DNA of 64,000 nt from Prorocentrum cordatum (GCA_963575745.1 CAUYUJ010001738.1:33663-97662), one strand, 5' to 3'; positions 19,165 to 29,628 are shown, counted from the first letter of the stretch. Translations and numbers: made by a program. The notes: generated from the sequence alone by a model not told the origin.

Positions 19165-22100
19165 AGGTGCCACGACACCATTGCGTCATGGAATGTGCGT
19201 CGGGCAGGTGCAGAGAACGGCCATGACATAATTAATTCACTACGTCGTTTAGATGTGGGACTCGCGGGGTTGTGCGAGTGTCAGTTCCTTTCAGTTCGTG
19301 ATCTCAGCATGCGAGGTTACACAATTTTTCGGAGTACTTGTCGGAAGGCTGCGGTGATTATGTCTAAGTCTTGGAGAGACTCGCTCAGAGCCACATATCG
19401 TGGCAAAGGTTTTGTCATTTGTAGTTATTCTAGTGTTACGGTTATTGTTGCATATATGCCACATGAGAGTATCAATGCCCTTACGGAAGAACAGTATGAG
19501 CATGATGTGTATGAGCAGATATTGTTTGATATATCCCAAGTGCTTCGCACACATAGGTCTAAGTTCCCGAAGCAGCCGCAGGACCTGGTCTTCTTGACAG
19601 ATGCTAACGTCGAACTCGAGCCAGATTCGGAGGTCAACGGCTTTAGAGTTACTGGATCAGGGCTTCTGGAGGCGTCTGGGATTGCTGGGGAGTCTACGGA
19701 GATTGATACTGGGATGGAGGAGGGAGCGGATGACGGCAACCCGTATATGACTCAAACAAAACGTGGTGCACGCAAAGCCAGACCTCATAGGCTTGTCTCG
19801 GGCTTCGAAATTCGACGGGCGTCTAGGTTGCAATCGATGAGGAGGGCCCTACTGGACTTCTGCGGGCTCTGGGGCATCAGGATGGAGAACACATTCGGGC
19901 AGAGGAGGGTTACTTTCAAATCAGGTACGGGGGTGGAGAAGGTGCTCGACTATGTTGGTGTCAGCCGTCGTTTACACAGGCAGGAGCTCACCGTTGGCTG
20001 GATGCTGCCTTCGGAAGTCGGCCACGCCTGGACGGAGCACCCTTGCAGCAGATACGAGCGTGCGCTGTCTGACCACGCCTGCATAGTTGTTCGCTTGTCT
20101 TGTGCACCGTCTGCGAAGAGACGGACCCAGCCTGCTCGAAAATTCATCCACTTGCAACCGGTGTCACAGCTGGAGTTTGCGAAGAACATGGACGATCGGG
20201 GCAGTCGTTACCGTGCTCTGTGCCAGGAAAATGCTGACCCAGAGGATCGACAGGAGATGTTGGATACGCTGGGACCTGACCTCATAAAGGCCGCCGAGGA
20301 GACCCCCCAGAAAGATATCAATCCCAGGAATAATGTGCCAAAGAAATCCGAGATCCACTGGGCCGCCCAGGCAAGTAAACGTGAAGCTCTTCGTCGGGGG
20401 GATAGAGAGGAGGCTAAACGGTGCTCAAAGATTGTGAGGAGAGAAAGAAGGAGGCTAGAGGCAAGAGTACAGAGGTGGAGGACGGAAATGAACACGAGGA
20501 GGAGGAGGAGGGCCAAGACGGAGACGTTGATCCTTGCCAACGGGATGGAGTCTCAGAACCGCGAGGAGTGGGGGGACGAGATATTGGGGCACATGAAGTC
20601 TAAGGTGGAGGACCCCGAGGCCAGAGAGGTGACCCTGCGTGAGCTTCAGTCGCTGCGTGGTCTATGTTCGGGAAGCGGATCCTCAGAGGTGTTCTCGATG
20701 TCGCTCCTGCTGCGGGCGAGGGCGAAGCTGTCCACGGGAAAGGCCCCAGGTCCCGACAACGTGACTGTCACGATGTTGAAACAGCTCTCGTGGGCATCTG
20801 TGCGACGTGTTCTGGTGAGCTTCCAAGGTGTGTATTCCAGAAGGTTATGTTGTCCCGACAGTTGGCGTCAACTAGCTGCCACACTCATGCCAAAAGAAAT
20901 GGACATACAACATTTGACAGATACACGTATGCTATGTCTACAGTCGTGTCTTATGAAATGGTACATGACATGTATTGTGATGTTGATTGAGAAGAGGATT
21001 GAGGAGCACCGACACTATGTATGCCTGTACGGATTCAGATCGGGACGCAAAACATCGGAAATCACCAGCGTTGCCAAGAGGCTCAGCCAGCACTCCGCTG
21101 TCTGGGGCAAAGGAGACAGTTTGTGGCTTGCCAACCTTGATATCTTACAAGCTTTCGATAATGTTACTCCGTGCCTCGCCATGCGCTGTCTTCGTGCTCT
21201 TGACATACCTGCTGATCTCATTGTGGCGTTGATTGAACCCATGATGGATAATCAGTGCGTGGCCAGCTTCGAGGGCATCGAGGCATCGTCAGCGGTCTAT
21301 TGGGACAAATCTATTCGAACGGGAGGAGTAGAGGGACCTATGATTTTTCTGGCAGTTTCTATTGTACTCTGGAGAGATGTTATCGACAGATGGAGGCAAG
21401 AAACGCAGTACGGCATCAAATGGGAAAATGATGAGCGCATGTTCAATGGTGAGCGTATGACCCACAGTTTCTGGGCAGATAATCTTTTGTTGTATGCGAA
21501 GACCCGCACTGACCTTGAGTTGATGGTGCGTGACATGAGTATCCCCCTGATGAATGCAGGAATGACCTGGAAGCCGAAATCTTTGATGTATATTTACTTT
21601 GGTGCGCCGCCTGGCATCCCGCCGTCCCCTGAGCAGGATATCCGTGTGCTGGTGCCGTCTAGTGACGCCGCTCTTGGGACCCGAGAAGTGGTCCTACCGC
21701 GTGTTCAAGCGTTTGAGATCCTGGGAGCCACTCTGGAGGAGACCTGGAAGGACCACTCGGACTCAGAGGCCATGCTCCAGAAAGCCCAGAGGATGTTCTT
21801 TGGGGAAATCGCGTATTACCGCTGTTCTGGGATTGACTTGGCTGAAGGATTTACTCGCTATCAAGCTAAAGTGATTGCTGCATTATTATTCAACTGTGAG
21901 GGCAGAACGCCCGACTATTCTACCATTGCTGCTGTTCACTATTTTGAAGGCAGATGTCTAGCTATAATGTCAGGTATACGCAAGCGGAGAACTGAAGGCT
22001 GGTCTGAGTTTCAACGTAGGCGATACAAAGCGGGACGACAGAGTTTTGCTGGACTTGGATTCCGAAGTGCGGTGCAGATATGGATATTTCGTTGTTGGGA

Positions 22101-23343
22101 TTGGGCTAAGGATGTCTCAGTTGCTGCAAGTATTCGTATGAGGAGATACACAACACACACAGAGGAGGAGGAGGGAGAGACGGTACCAAATCGGCGTCAG
22201 AGGAAAACTCGGGCGATGGCGGCGGCGGCGACTTCTCAAACATATCATGTATCTCAGATATCCCAGATGTCGAGTGGCTGTCGCCGGCGTACACCAGATG
22301 ATCAGCCTGCCATACCTGAGGAGTCGGACATGTCACGTGAATGGATGATATCTAGGCTGGCCATGTTACATGGAAGGGGGAAGTGGACGGAACATCGTGA
22401 CACATGTATTCTAGCAATGCCTGTAAAAGATAGGAAACAGCTGACACGCATGAACATAGGCGGCCGCCCCCGTGGACATACTGCGTGGGACTGGTGCTTG
22501 TGCGATCTCTTTGGTTGTGAGTGGTACCTCTCATTCGACAGTTCCGCTGGGTCCCGTGAGAAATACTGCAAGCATTTGCTGACTGTGATTGGTATGCAAC
22601 ACTTGTTCGACTTGTTTGTTCTACCCAGGCCGCCTGGTGTGAGACATGTGAAGGCAGAGGAGGAGGAGGAGAGTGAGATGAATGAGAGGATGAGCAAACG
22701 TATTGCCGCTAATTTTGAGAATGAAACGGAGTGGAGGTGTGAGAATATTGAGCGTCTTGGGATGGAGATCTTGGGAGATAGTAAGACTGTTGTAAACTGG
22801 ATGTGTGGTGAGTGGCAGATTCGCAACAAGCAGTATGTACGACTGGTGGGAACACTACAAAATACGGTATCGATGCTGTCTGGATGGGGACTGACCTCAC
22901 CTGCATCGGGACAGAATCTGTATAAGCATTTCTTTCGTGAGGGTAATGAGCGTGCGGATAAATTGTCGTGGGAGGCCAGAGGTGGCCAAACTATTACTCG
23001 CTGGTTTGCATATGATAAGTTCCTCAGTACTCGTAAGACTGCTCTCCGTGGTGCATTCGATGGGGGTGTCAGTAATGAAGGATGTGGAGGTGGGTGGTGG
23101 CTTCAGATTGGCGTTGTAGGTAGGGGTTCCAGCGTGCAGGTTGATTTTCCCATCTCCTCCTCCTCCTCCTCCTCCTCCTCTTCCTCCTGCACCAGCTCGC
23201 ACAGCTTCCATTGGCACGATGTGGCCGAGGAGGCGATGAGCTTGCCTCCTGGTAGCACGGTAACCTGCTGTGAACTAGCTGCCTGCGCTGCCCTGACGAG
23301 AGCTGCTGCTAAGGTGGCGTGCGCTCTGCTACGACCTACCTAA
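19165..23343 (+). CDS. LINE ORF2: APE endonuclease, reverse transcriptase, permuted RNase H
   Basis: Open from the codon after the ORF1 stop to TAA 23341. The first in-frame ATG (19309) lies beyond the endonuclease motifs SWNVRRAG and LCECQ, so readthrough or a non-AUG start is needed for an intact enzyme. Endonuclease: Glu at 19276, TDAN at 19597-19608, SDH at 20068-20076. Reverse transcriptase: motif A LDILQAFDNV (Asp 21139 and 21157), motif B RTGGVEGP (Glu where Gln is usual, 21331), motif C FWADN (21469-21483), where [FY]ADD is usual. A cysteine/basic linker follows. The C-terminal RNase H is permuted: GDSKTVV (Asp 22777), RADKLS (Asp 22957), FDGGVSNEGCGGG (Asp 23059), CCELAAC (Glu 23272). 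A poly-Ser run (23155-23188) separates the last two. It nicks the hairpin target and copies the RNA there. No frame break. Confidence 0.85.
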   Translation, partial: RCHDTIASWNVRRAGAENGHDIINSLRRLDVGLAGLCECQFLSVRDLSMRGYTIFRSTCRKAAVIMSKSWRDSLRATYRGKGFVICSYSSVTVIVAYMPHESINALTEEQYEHDVYEQILFDISQVLRTHRSKFPKQPQDLVFLTDANVELEPDSEVNGFRVTGSGLLEASGIAGESTEIDTGMEEGADDGNPYMTQTKRGARKARPHRLVSGFEIRRASRLQSMRRALLDFCGLWGIRMENTFGQRRVTFKSGTGVEKVLDYVGVSRRLHRQELTVGWMLPSEVGHAWTEHPCSRYERALSDHACIVVRLSCAPSAKRRTQPARKFIHLQPVSQLEFAKNMDDRGSRYRALCQENADPEDRQEMLDTLGPDLIKAAEETPQKDINPRNNVPKKSEIHWAAQASKREALRRGDREEAKRCSKIVRRERRRLEARVQRWRTEMNTRRRRRAKTETLILANGMESQNREEWGDEILGHMKSKVEDPEAREVTLRELQSLRGLCSGSGSSEVFSMSLLLRARAKLSTGKAPGPDNVTVTMLKQLSWASVRRVLVSFQGVYSRRLCCPDSWRQLAATLMPKEMDIQHLTDTRMLCLQSCLMKWYMTCIVMLIEKRIEEHRHYVCLYGFRSGRKTSEITSVAKRLSQHSAVWGKGDSLWLANLDILQAFDNVTPCLAMRCLRALDIPADLIVALIEPMMDNQCVASFEGIEASSAVYWDKSIRTGGVEGPMIFLAVSIVLWRDVIDRWRQETQYGIKWENDERMFNGERMTHSFWADNLLLYAKTRTDLELMVRDMSIPLMNAGMTWKPKSLMYIYFGAPPGIPPSPEQDIRVLVPSSDAALGTREVVLPRVQAFEILGATLEETWKDHSDSEAMLQKAQRMFFGEIAYYRCSGIDLAEGFTRYQAKVIAALLFNCEGRTPDYSTIAAVHYFEGRCLAIMSGIRKRRTEGWSEFQRRRYKAGRQSFAGLGFRSAVQIWIFRCWDWAKDVSVAASIRMRRYTTHTEEEEGETVPNRRQRKTRAMAAAATSQTYHVSQISQMSSGCRRRTPDDQPAIPEESDMSREWMISRLAMLHGRGKWTEHRDTCILAMPVKDRKQLTRMNIGGRPRGHTAWDWCLCDLFGCEWYLSFDSSAGSREKYCKHLLTVIGMQHLFDLFVLPRPPGVRHVKAEEEEESEMNERMSKRIAANFENETEWRCENIERLGMEILGDSKTVVNWMCGEWQIRNKQYVRLVGTLQNTVSMLSGWGLTSPASGQNLYKHFFREGNERADKLSWEARGGQTITRWFAYDKFLSTRKTALRGAFDGGVSNEGCGGGWWLQIGVVGRGSSVQVDFPISSSSSSSSSSSCTSSHSFHWHDVAEEAMSLPPGSTVTCCELAACAALTRAAAKVACALLRPT
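23155..23188 (+). repeat. TCC microsatellite coding poly-Ser
   Basis: TCC repeated with one TCT/TTC interruption, giving about eleven serines in the RNase H region of ORF2, between the DGG strand block and the ELAAC helix. Confidence 0.9.
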
Positions 23344-23421
23344 GATGGTGGGGGCTCAGTTGCACTGCTCCGCCGATTCGGATTCGGATTCTAGTGGCGG
23401 ACCGCAAACCGCAAAAAAAAC

Positions 23422-23451
23422 AAAGGTTGACGGTTTACCGCCGGCGCCCAG
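23422..23451 (+). repeat. Right half of the split cassette
   Basis: AAAGGTTGA followed by CGGTTTACCGCC and GGCGCCCAG, the continuation of 17566-17603. Confidence 0.9.
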
Positions 23452-25484
23452 TCCGGCGCGCTGGAGAGCTAGTACTCGTAGAGCTTCCCTAAGCTAGTTG
23501 CTGGAAGCTTAAGAGTAATTCCGGCGCGCTGGAGAGCTAGTTGGCAAGAAAAATCTCGACGGAACTTTTGCTGACTTTTGGTCGGTTGAAAATTTTGTTC
23601 TCGAAATTTGACCATTCGTTAGAGCTCTAGTATTTTTTCCCGTGATATTCGATCTTATTCCCGCTCGCCATCTTGATCTCAGCTCGATCGGGTAACTTTG
23701 AAGGCCAAAAAGCACTCTGGCGGGATCGGCCGTTTCGAGTCATCTTGATACGCGCTGACGGTTTTCTCAACATAACTCGAGCTTTAGGACATCTACAGAG
23801 CTGGTAAGCACAGCTAATCGATGCAGAATGATTAGGCGCGTTTGCCTGTTGAATCCAGAGGTCTGAACTCGGTCTGTGAGCCGAGCTAGGTCCGCAAACC
23901 TATTCGTATTATTCGAGTCATCTTGACAGAAACTCTCGGTTTTCTGTACTTAACTCGAGCTGTAAGACAGCTACAGAGCTGATATTTACAGAAACTGATT
24001 CAGAATCGTCAGTTGCGTTTGTCTGTCGAATCCAGAGCTCTGAACTCGGTCTTCTGCCCGATCTAGAATCGCGAAATTATTCGTATTGGTCGAGTCATCT
24101 TGAGAAGTGCTCTCGGTTTTCTTCACTCAACTTGCGCTGAGAGGGGGCTACAGTGCTGGTTGTCATATGAATCGATTTAAAGAGATCATGCGCGTCCGCC
24201 TGTCGAATCCAGAGCTCGGAACTCGGTCTGCTGCCCGAACTAGGTTCGCGAAACTATTCTATTGTTCGAGTCATCCTGAGAGATGCTGTCGGTTTTCTGC
24301 ACTGACCTCGGGCTGTAGGGGGGCTGCGGGGCTGGTAATGACAGGAGTCGATTCGCAGACATCAGACGCGTCCGCTTGTCGCATTCAGAGGTCAAAAAAT
24401 ATTCACTATGAGTCAGAATGTTGGTAGGTGCTGTCGGTTTTCTCAACTTAAGTCGAGCTTGGAAGCTCTACGAGTTCCCCGGCGGTAACCAAGGTTGACG
24501 GTTTACCGCCGGCGCCCAGTTGGCAAGAAAAATCTCGACGGAACTTTTGCTGACTTTTGGTCGGTTGAAAATTTTGTTCTCGAAATTCAACAATTCGTTA
24601 GAGCTCTAGTATTTTTTCCCGTGATATTCGATCTGATTCCCGCTCGCCATCTTGATCTCAGCTCGATCGGGTGAATATTACTATCGAAAAGCACTGTGGC
24701 GGGATCGGCCGTTTTGAGTCATCCTGATACGCGCTGACGGTTCTCTGAACATAACTCGAGCCTTAGGACGGCTACAGAGCTGATAAGCACAGCTAATCGA
24801 TGTAGAATGATCAGGCGCGTTCGCCTGTTGGATCCAGAGGTCTGAACTCGGTCTGTTAGCCGGGCTAGGTCCGCAAACCTATTCGTATTATTCGAGTCAT
24901 CTTGACAGGAACTCTCGGTTTTCTGTACTTAACTCGAGCTGTAGGACAGCTACAGAGCTGATATTTACAGAAACTGATTGAGAATCATCAGTTGCGTTTG
25001 TCTGTCGAATCCAGAGCTCTGAACTCGGTCTGCTGCCCGATCTAGACTGCGAAACTAGTCGTATTGCTCGAGTCATCTTGAGAAGTGCTCTCGGTTTTCT
25101 TCACTCAACTCGCGCTGAGGGAGGCTGCAGTGCTGGTGGTCACAGGAATCGATTTGGAGACATCAGGCGCGTCCGTCTGTCGAGTCCAGAGCTCGGAACT
25201 CGGTCTGCTGCCCGAATTAGGCGAAACTACTGTATTGTTCGAGTCATCCTGAGAGCTGCTGTCGGTTTTCTGCACTTAACTCGGGCTGTAGGGGGGCTGC
25301 AGGGCTGGTAATCACAGGAGTCGATTCGCAGAAATCAGACGCGTCTGCGTGTCGCATTCAGAGGTAAAAAAATATGCACTATCCGTCGGGATGTTGGTAG
25401 GTGCTGCCGGTTTTCTCAACTTGCTAGGAAGCTCTACGAGTCTCCCGGCGGTGACCAAGGTTGACGGTTTACCGCCGGCGCCCA
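23452..25484 (+). repeat. Family A host copy interrupted by the element 23473-24519
   Basis: The left part 23452-23472 ends GAGAGCTAG; the right part resumes at 24520 with TTGGCAAGAAAAATC, as in intact leaders. Four monomers and the cassette 25427-25484, which ends CCCA rather than CCCAG. Confidence 0.8.
23473..24519 (+). mobile_element. Family A element, complete, four-monomer form
   Basis: 1047 bp, starting TACTCGTAGAGCTTCC and ending CCCAG. Excision in silico restores GAGAGCTAG-TTGGCAAG. The tail is of the AATATTCACTATGAGTC type. Confidence 0.8.
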
Positions 25485-25522
25485 TTGCTGGAAGCTTAAG
25501 AGTAATTGCGCTGGAGAGCTAG

Positions 25523-26571
25523 TGACTCGTAGAGCTTCCCTAAGCTAGTTGCTGGAAGCTTAAGAGTAATTCCGGCGCGCTGGAGAGCTAGTTGGCAAGA
25601 AAAATCTCGGCGGAACTTTTGGTGACTTTTGTTCGGTTGAAAATTTTGTTCTCGAAATTTGACCATTCGTTAGAGCTCTAGTATTTTTTCCCGTGATATT
25701 CGATCTTATTCCCGCTCGCCATCTTGATCTCAGCTCGATCGGGTAACTTTGAAGGCCAAAAAGCACTCTGGCGGGATCGGCCGTTTCGAGTCATCTTGAT
25801 ACGCGCTGACGGTTTTCTCAACATAACTCGAGCTTTAGGACATCTACAGAGCTGGTAAGCACAGCTAATCGATGCAGAATGATTAGGCGCGTTCGCCTGT
25901 TGAATCCAGAGGTCTGAACTCGGTCTGTGAGCCGAGCTAGGTCCGCAAACCTATTCGTATTATTCGAGTCATCTTGACAGAAACTCTCGGTTTTCTGTAC
26001 TTAACTCGAGCTGTAAGACAGCTACAGAGCTGATATTTACAGAAACTGATTCAGAACCGTCAGTTGCGTTTGTCTGTCGAATCCAGAGCTCTGAACTCGG
26101 TCTTCTGCCCGATCTAGAATCGCGAAATTATTCGTATTGGTCGAGTCCTCTTGAGAAGTGCTCTCGGGTTTCTTCACTCAACTTGCGCTGAGAGGGGGCT
26201 ACAGTGCTGGTTGTCATATGAATCGATTTAAAGAGATCATGCGCGTCCGCCTGTCGAATCCAGAGCTCGGAACTCGGTCTGCTGCCCGAACTAGGTTCGC
26301 GAAACTATTGTATTGTTCGAGTCATCCTGAGAGATGCTGTCGGTTTTTGTGCACTGACCTCGGGCTGTAGGGGGGCTGCGGGGCTGGTAATGACAGGAGC
26401 CGATTCGCAGACATCAGACGCGTCCGCTTGTCGCATTCAGAGGTCAAAAAATATTCACTATGAGTCAGAATGTTGGTAGGTGCTGTCGGTTTTCTCAACT
26501 TAAGTCGAGCTTGGAAGCTCTACGAGTTCCCCGGCGGTAACCAAGGTTGACGGTTTACCGCCGGCGCCCAG
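25523..26571 (+). mobile_element. Family A element, complete, four-monomer form
   Basis: 1049 bp, starting TGACTCGTAGAGC and ending CCCAG, nearly identical to 23473-24519. It is inserted at GCTAG before TTCGCAAG. Confidence 0.8.
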
Positions 26572-26598
26572 TTCGCAAGGAAAATCTCCACGGACCTT

Positions 26599-27658
26599 TG
26601 ACTCGTAGAGCTTCCCTAAGCTAGTTGCTGGAAGCTTAAGAGTAATTCCGGCGCGCTGGAGAGCTAGTTGGCTCGAAAAAAAAAAACTGAACTTTTCACA
26701 ACTTTTGGTCGGTTGAAAATTTTGTTCTCGAAATTCAACAATTCGTTTGTGCTCTAGTATATTTTCCCGTGATATTCGATCTTATTCCCGCTCGTCATCT
26801 TGATCTCAGCTCGATCGGGTATCTTTTACTGCCAAAAAGCACACTGGCGGGATCGGCCGAAACGAGTCATCTTGATATGCGTTGTCGGTATTTTGTGCTT
26901 AACTCGAGCTGTAGGACAGCTACAGAGCTGGTAAGCACAGCTAATCGATGTAGAATGATTAGGTGCGTTCGCCTGTTGAATCCAGAGCTCTGAACTCGGT
27001 TTGCTAGCCGAGCTAGGTCCGCAAACCTATTCGTATTATTCAAGTCATCTTGATTCGCACTGTCGGTATTCTGAACTTAACTCGAGATATAGGACAGCTA
27101 CAGAGCTGGTAAGCACGCCTCATCGACTCAGAATCATCAGGCGCGTTCGGCTGTTCCAACCAGAGGTCTGAACTCGGTCTGCTAGCCGAGCCAGGTCCGC
27201 AAACCTATTCGTATTATTCGAATCATCTTGATAGGCGCTCTCGGTTTCCTGTACTTAACTCGAGCTATAGGACAGCTACAGGGCTGATAGTTACAGAAAC
27301 CGATTCAGAATCATCAGTCGCGTTTGTCTGTCGAATCCAGAGCTCTGAACTCGGTCTGCTGCGCGATCCAGAATCACGAAACTGTTCGTATTCTTCCAGT
27401 CATCTTGAGAGCTACTGTCGGCGTTCTGCACTTAACTCGGGCTGTAGGGAGGCTGCAGGGCGGGTAATCACAGGAATCGATTCGGAGACATCAGACGCGT
27501 CCGTCTGTCGCATTCAGAGGTCTGAACTCGGTCTGATACTCGAGTTGGGCTGAAAAACTATTCGTTCTCTGCAATTTTTTTCGACATTATATGTTGTCAG
27601 GAAGCTCTACGAGTCCCCCAGCGGTAACAAAGGTTGACGGTTTACCGCCGGCGCCCAG
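26599..27658 (+). mobile_element. Family A element, complete, four-monomer form
   Basis: 1060 bp, starting TGACTCGTAGAGC and ending CCCAG. It is inserted at GGACCTT before TTGCTGAC in the same host copy as its left neighbour. The leader has a run of ten A (26687 region) replacing part of the AAAATCTCGACGG block. Confidence 0.8.
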
Positions 27659-28779
27659 TTGCTGACTTTTGGTCGGTTGAAAATTTTGTTCTCGAAATTC
27701 AACAATTCGTTCGAGCTCTAGTATTTTTTCCCGTGATATTCGATCTTATTCCCGCTCGCCATCTTGATCTCAGCTCGATCGGGTACCTTTTACTACCAAA
27801 AAGCACACAGGCGGGATCGGCCGTTTCGAGTCATCTTGTCACGCGGTGTCGGTTTTCTCAAGATAACTCGAGCTTGAGGACAGCTAACGAGCTGATAAGC
27901 ACAGCTAATCGATTCAGAATAATCAGGCGCGTGCGCCTGTTGAAGCCAGAGGTCTGAAATTGGTCTTCTAGCCGAGCTAGGTTTGCAAACCTATTCGTAT
28001 TATTCGAGTGATCTTGACAGGCGCTCTTGGTTTTCTGTACTTCACTCGAGCTACAGGACAGCTACAGAGCTGATGCATACAGAATCTGATTCAGAATCAT
28101 CAGTGGTCGTTGTCTGTTGACTCCAGAGCTCTGAACTCGGTCTGCTGCCCCACTAGAAGCCAAACTATTTCTATTGTTCGAGTTTTTTGCGAGTGACTGT
28201 CGGTTCTCTGCGCTTAACTCGGGCTGTGGGGGGGCTGCATGGATGGTAATCACCGGAATCGATTCAGGGACATCAGGCGCGTTCGGCTGCGGAATGCAGA
28301 GCTCTGAACTCGATCTGTTGCCCAAACTAGGTCCGCGAAACTATTCGTATTCTTCGAGTCATCCTGAGAGGTGCTGTCGGTTTCCTGCACTCAACTTGGC
28401 TGCAGGGGGGGGGGGGCTGCAGGGCTGGTGATCACAGGGATCGATTGTGAGACATCAGACGCGTCTGCCTGTCGCATGGAGAAGTGTGAACTCGGCCTGA
28501 TGCTCGAACTAGGTTTGCCAAACTATTCGTATTGTTCGAGTCTTGAGAGGTGCTCTCGATTTACGCACGTAACTCGGGCTGTAGGAGAGCTAGAGAGCTC
28601 GTACAGAAGATTATCTAGAAGCATCTGGGGCGTTTGGCCTGTTGCATTCGAGAGGTCTCAATTTGCCTGGGCTGAAAAACTGTGTTTTCTGTGTAATTCC
28701 TTTTGACATTATATGTTGTCAGGAAGCTCTACGGTCCCCCGGCGGTAAGAAAGGTTGACGGTTTACCGCCGGCGCCCAG

Positions 28780-29090
28780 TGTGATAACTTCTGGGTGGTT
28801 TTGCGAGAATTTGAAAGATATTTGACCATTCATTTTGAGAAAGCAGATTTTTACGCCGAGCATTGGCGTATGAACTCCTCTCTGACAGCAGCGCAGCTCT
28901 CTCGATGCATTTTTGCATGAGTTGACTTCCAGGAACTGAGCGAATATGAACATCGAAAAAATCGAATTTCATGATTTTCGAAAAATCCCTATTTTTCCAC
29001 TCTGTGTCGATTCTCTGCACTCATACCAGTGAGAGGAGCTCTACGAGGTTCCCGGCGGTGACGAGGTTGACGGTTCACCGCCGGCGCCAG
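28780..29090 (+). repeat. Family B copy, 5' part missing
   Basis: Starts TGTGATAACTTCTGGGTGG. It has the B interior (TATTTGACCATTCATTTTGAG) and a B cassette 29035-29090 with arms GGCGGTGA and TTCACCGCC. Confidence 0.75.
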
Positions 29091-29138
29091 TCCCGGAGGT
29101 TGTCTTCGCTCTCCGGGTTTTGGACGCTACCAGTTCCG
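29091..29138 (+). repeat. Short hairpin module ending GCTACCA
   Basis: CCCGGAG-n12-CTCCGGG, a perfect 7-bp stem, followed by TTTTGGACGCTACCA. Related pieces lie at 8021-8065, 30571-30584 and 44574-44588, in most cases ending ACCAAG before T. It looks like the 3' end of another element family. Confidence 0.6.
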
Positions 29139-29576
29139 CATCATGTTTTGGTACTGGCGGAGGATTACGACATCAGGTGTGCCACTGTAGGGACGGATCC
29201 GTGGAAGCATATCTACAGAGAGTTCAATTGTGTTGCGGATGAGTTGACTTGGGAGGCGAGGAGGGGAAGGACGGGAAGATGGATTGACTTCAGATATTTA
29301 CGACAACAGAGACATTGTATCAAACGTATCCGTGGAGGATGGGACGGTGGCGTGAGTGTTGAAGGCTCTGCTCTAGGTTGCTATGTGGAGGTCTCATTTG
29401 GGGACAACCACTGGCGACGAGTTTTCCAGGAGGCTTCTTTACTCCCTCTGGGGGCCACTGTTACAGATAGCGAGCTCACAGCTTGTGAACGCCTGCTCCA
29501 AGGTGTTCGGCAGATTATCTCTGAGATCCTCGGGCCTCCAACCCCAAAGAGGTTGAGAGGGCGTGAGGGGCCCTAG
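29139..29576 (+). pseudogene. LINE ORF2 C-terminal fragment, permuted RNase H (first motif lost)
   Basis: Open to TAG at 29574. It contains REFNCVADELTWEAR (Asp 29238), RGGWDGGVSVEGSALGCYVEV (Asp 29343) and TVTDSELTACERLL (Glu 29472), in that order. The DS motif that precedes these in the other copies falls before the truncation point. The order again places the AD helix ahead of the DGG strand. Sequence similarity to the two other copies is moderate, so this is a third lineage rather than a recent duplicate. The frame upstream (28971-29138) is repeat sequence and not part of the protein. Confidence 0.75.
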
Positions 29577-29628
29577 GGACTCTGCACGGCTAGGGCGCAC
29601 GCGCCCTGTGTAGCCGACCCCAACACCC
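29139..29628 (+). mobile_element. 5'-truncated LINE fragment at a different target
   Basis: Flanked by ACCAGTTCCG (29129-29138) and ACCAAGTTCCG (29630-29640), which differ by one A, so a duplication of about 10 bp is likely. It ends without the GCAAAA tail of the other LINEs. The 3' UTR folds as GGCTA-GGGCGC-AC-GCGCCC-n4-TAGCC (29590-29617). Confidence 0.7.

Larger units (their letters stand above)
17604..23421 (+). mobile_element. Complete site-specific LINE retrotransposon
   Basis: This 5818-bp element is inserted in the loop of one hairpin cassette and flanked by AAAGGTTGA at 17595-17603 and 23422-23430. Its 5' end GCGGAGTTTACCTCCCGCT is shared with the element at 48783. It has ORF1, one in-frame stop, ORF2 (APE-type endonuclease, reverse transcriptase, permuted RNase H), a 3' UTR of about 75 bp and the tail CCGCAAACCGCAAAAAAAA. 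Both frames are intact. The 5' region carries a 48-bp spaced direct repeat of GCCTGCACTTGTTTGCGGCA (17747 and 17795). Same orientation as all other LINE copies here. Confidence 0.9.
25485..28779 (+). repeat. One family A host copy interrupted twice
   Basis: Three pieces of the same copy: 25485-25522 (ends GAGAGCTAG), 26572-26598 (TTCGCAAGGAAAATC to CGGACCTT) and 27659-28779 (TTGCTGACTTTTGG onward, five monomers, cassette 28722-28779). Two elements sit in the two gaps. The joined leader agrees with intact copies. Confidence 0.8.
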
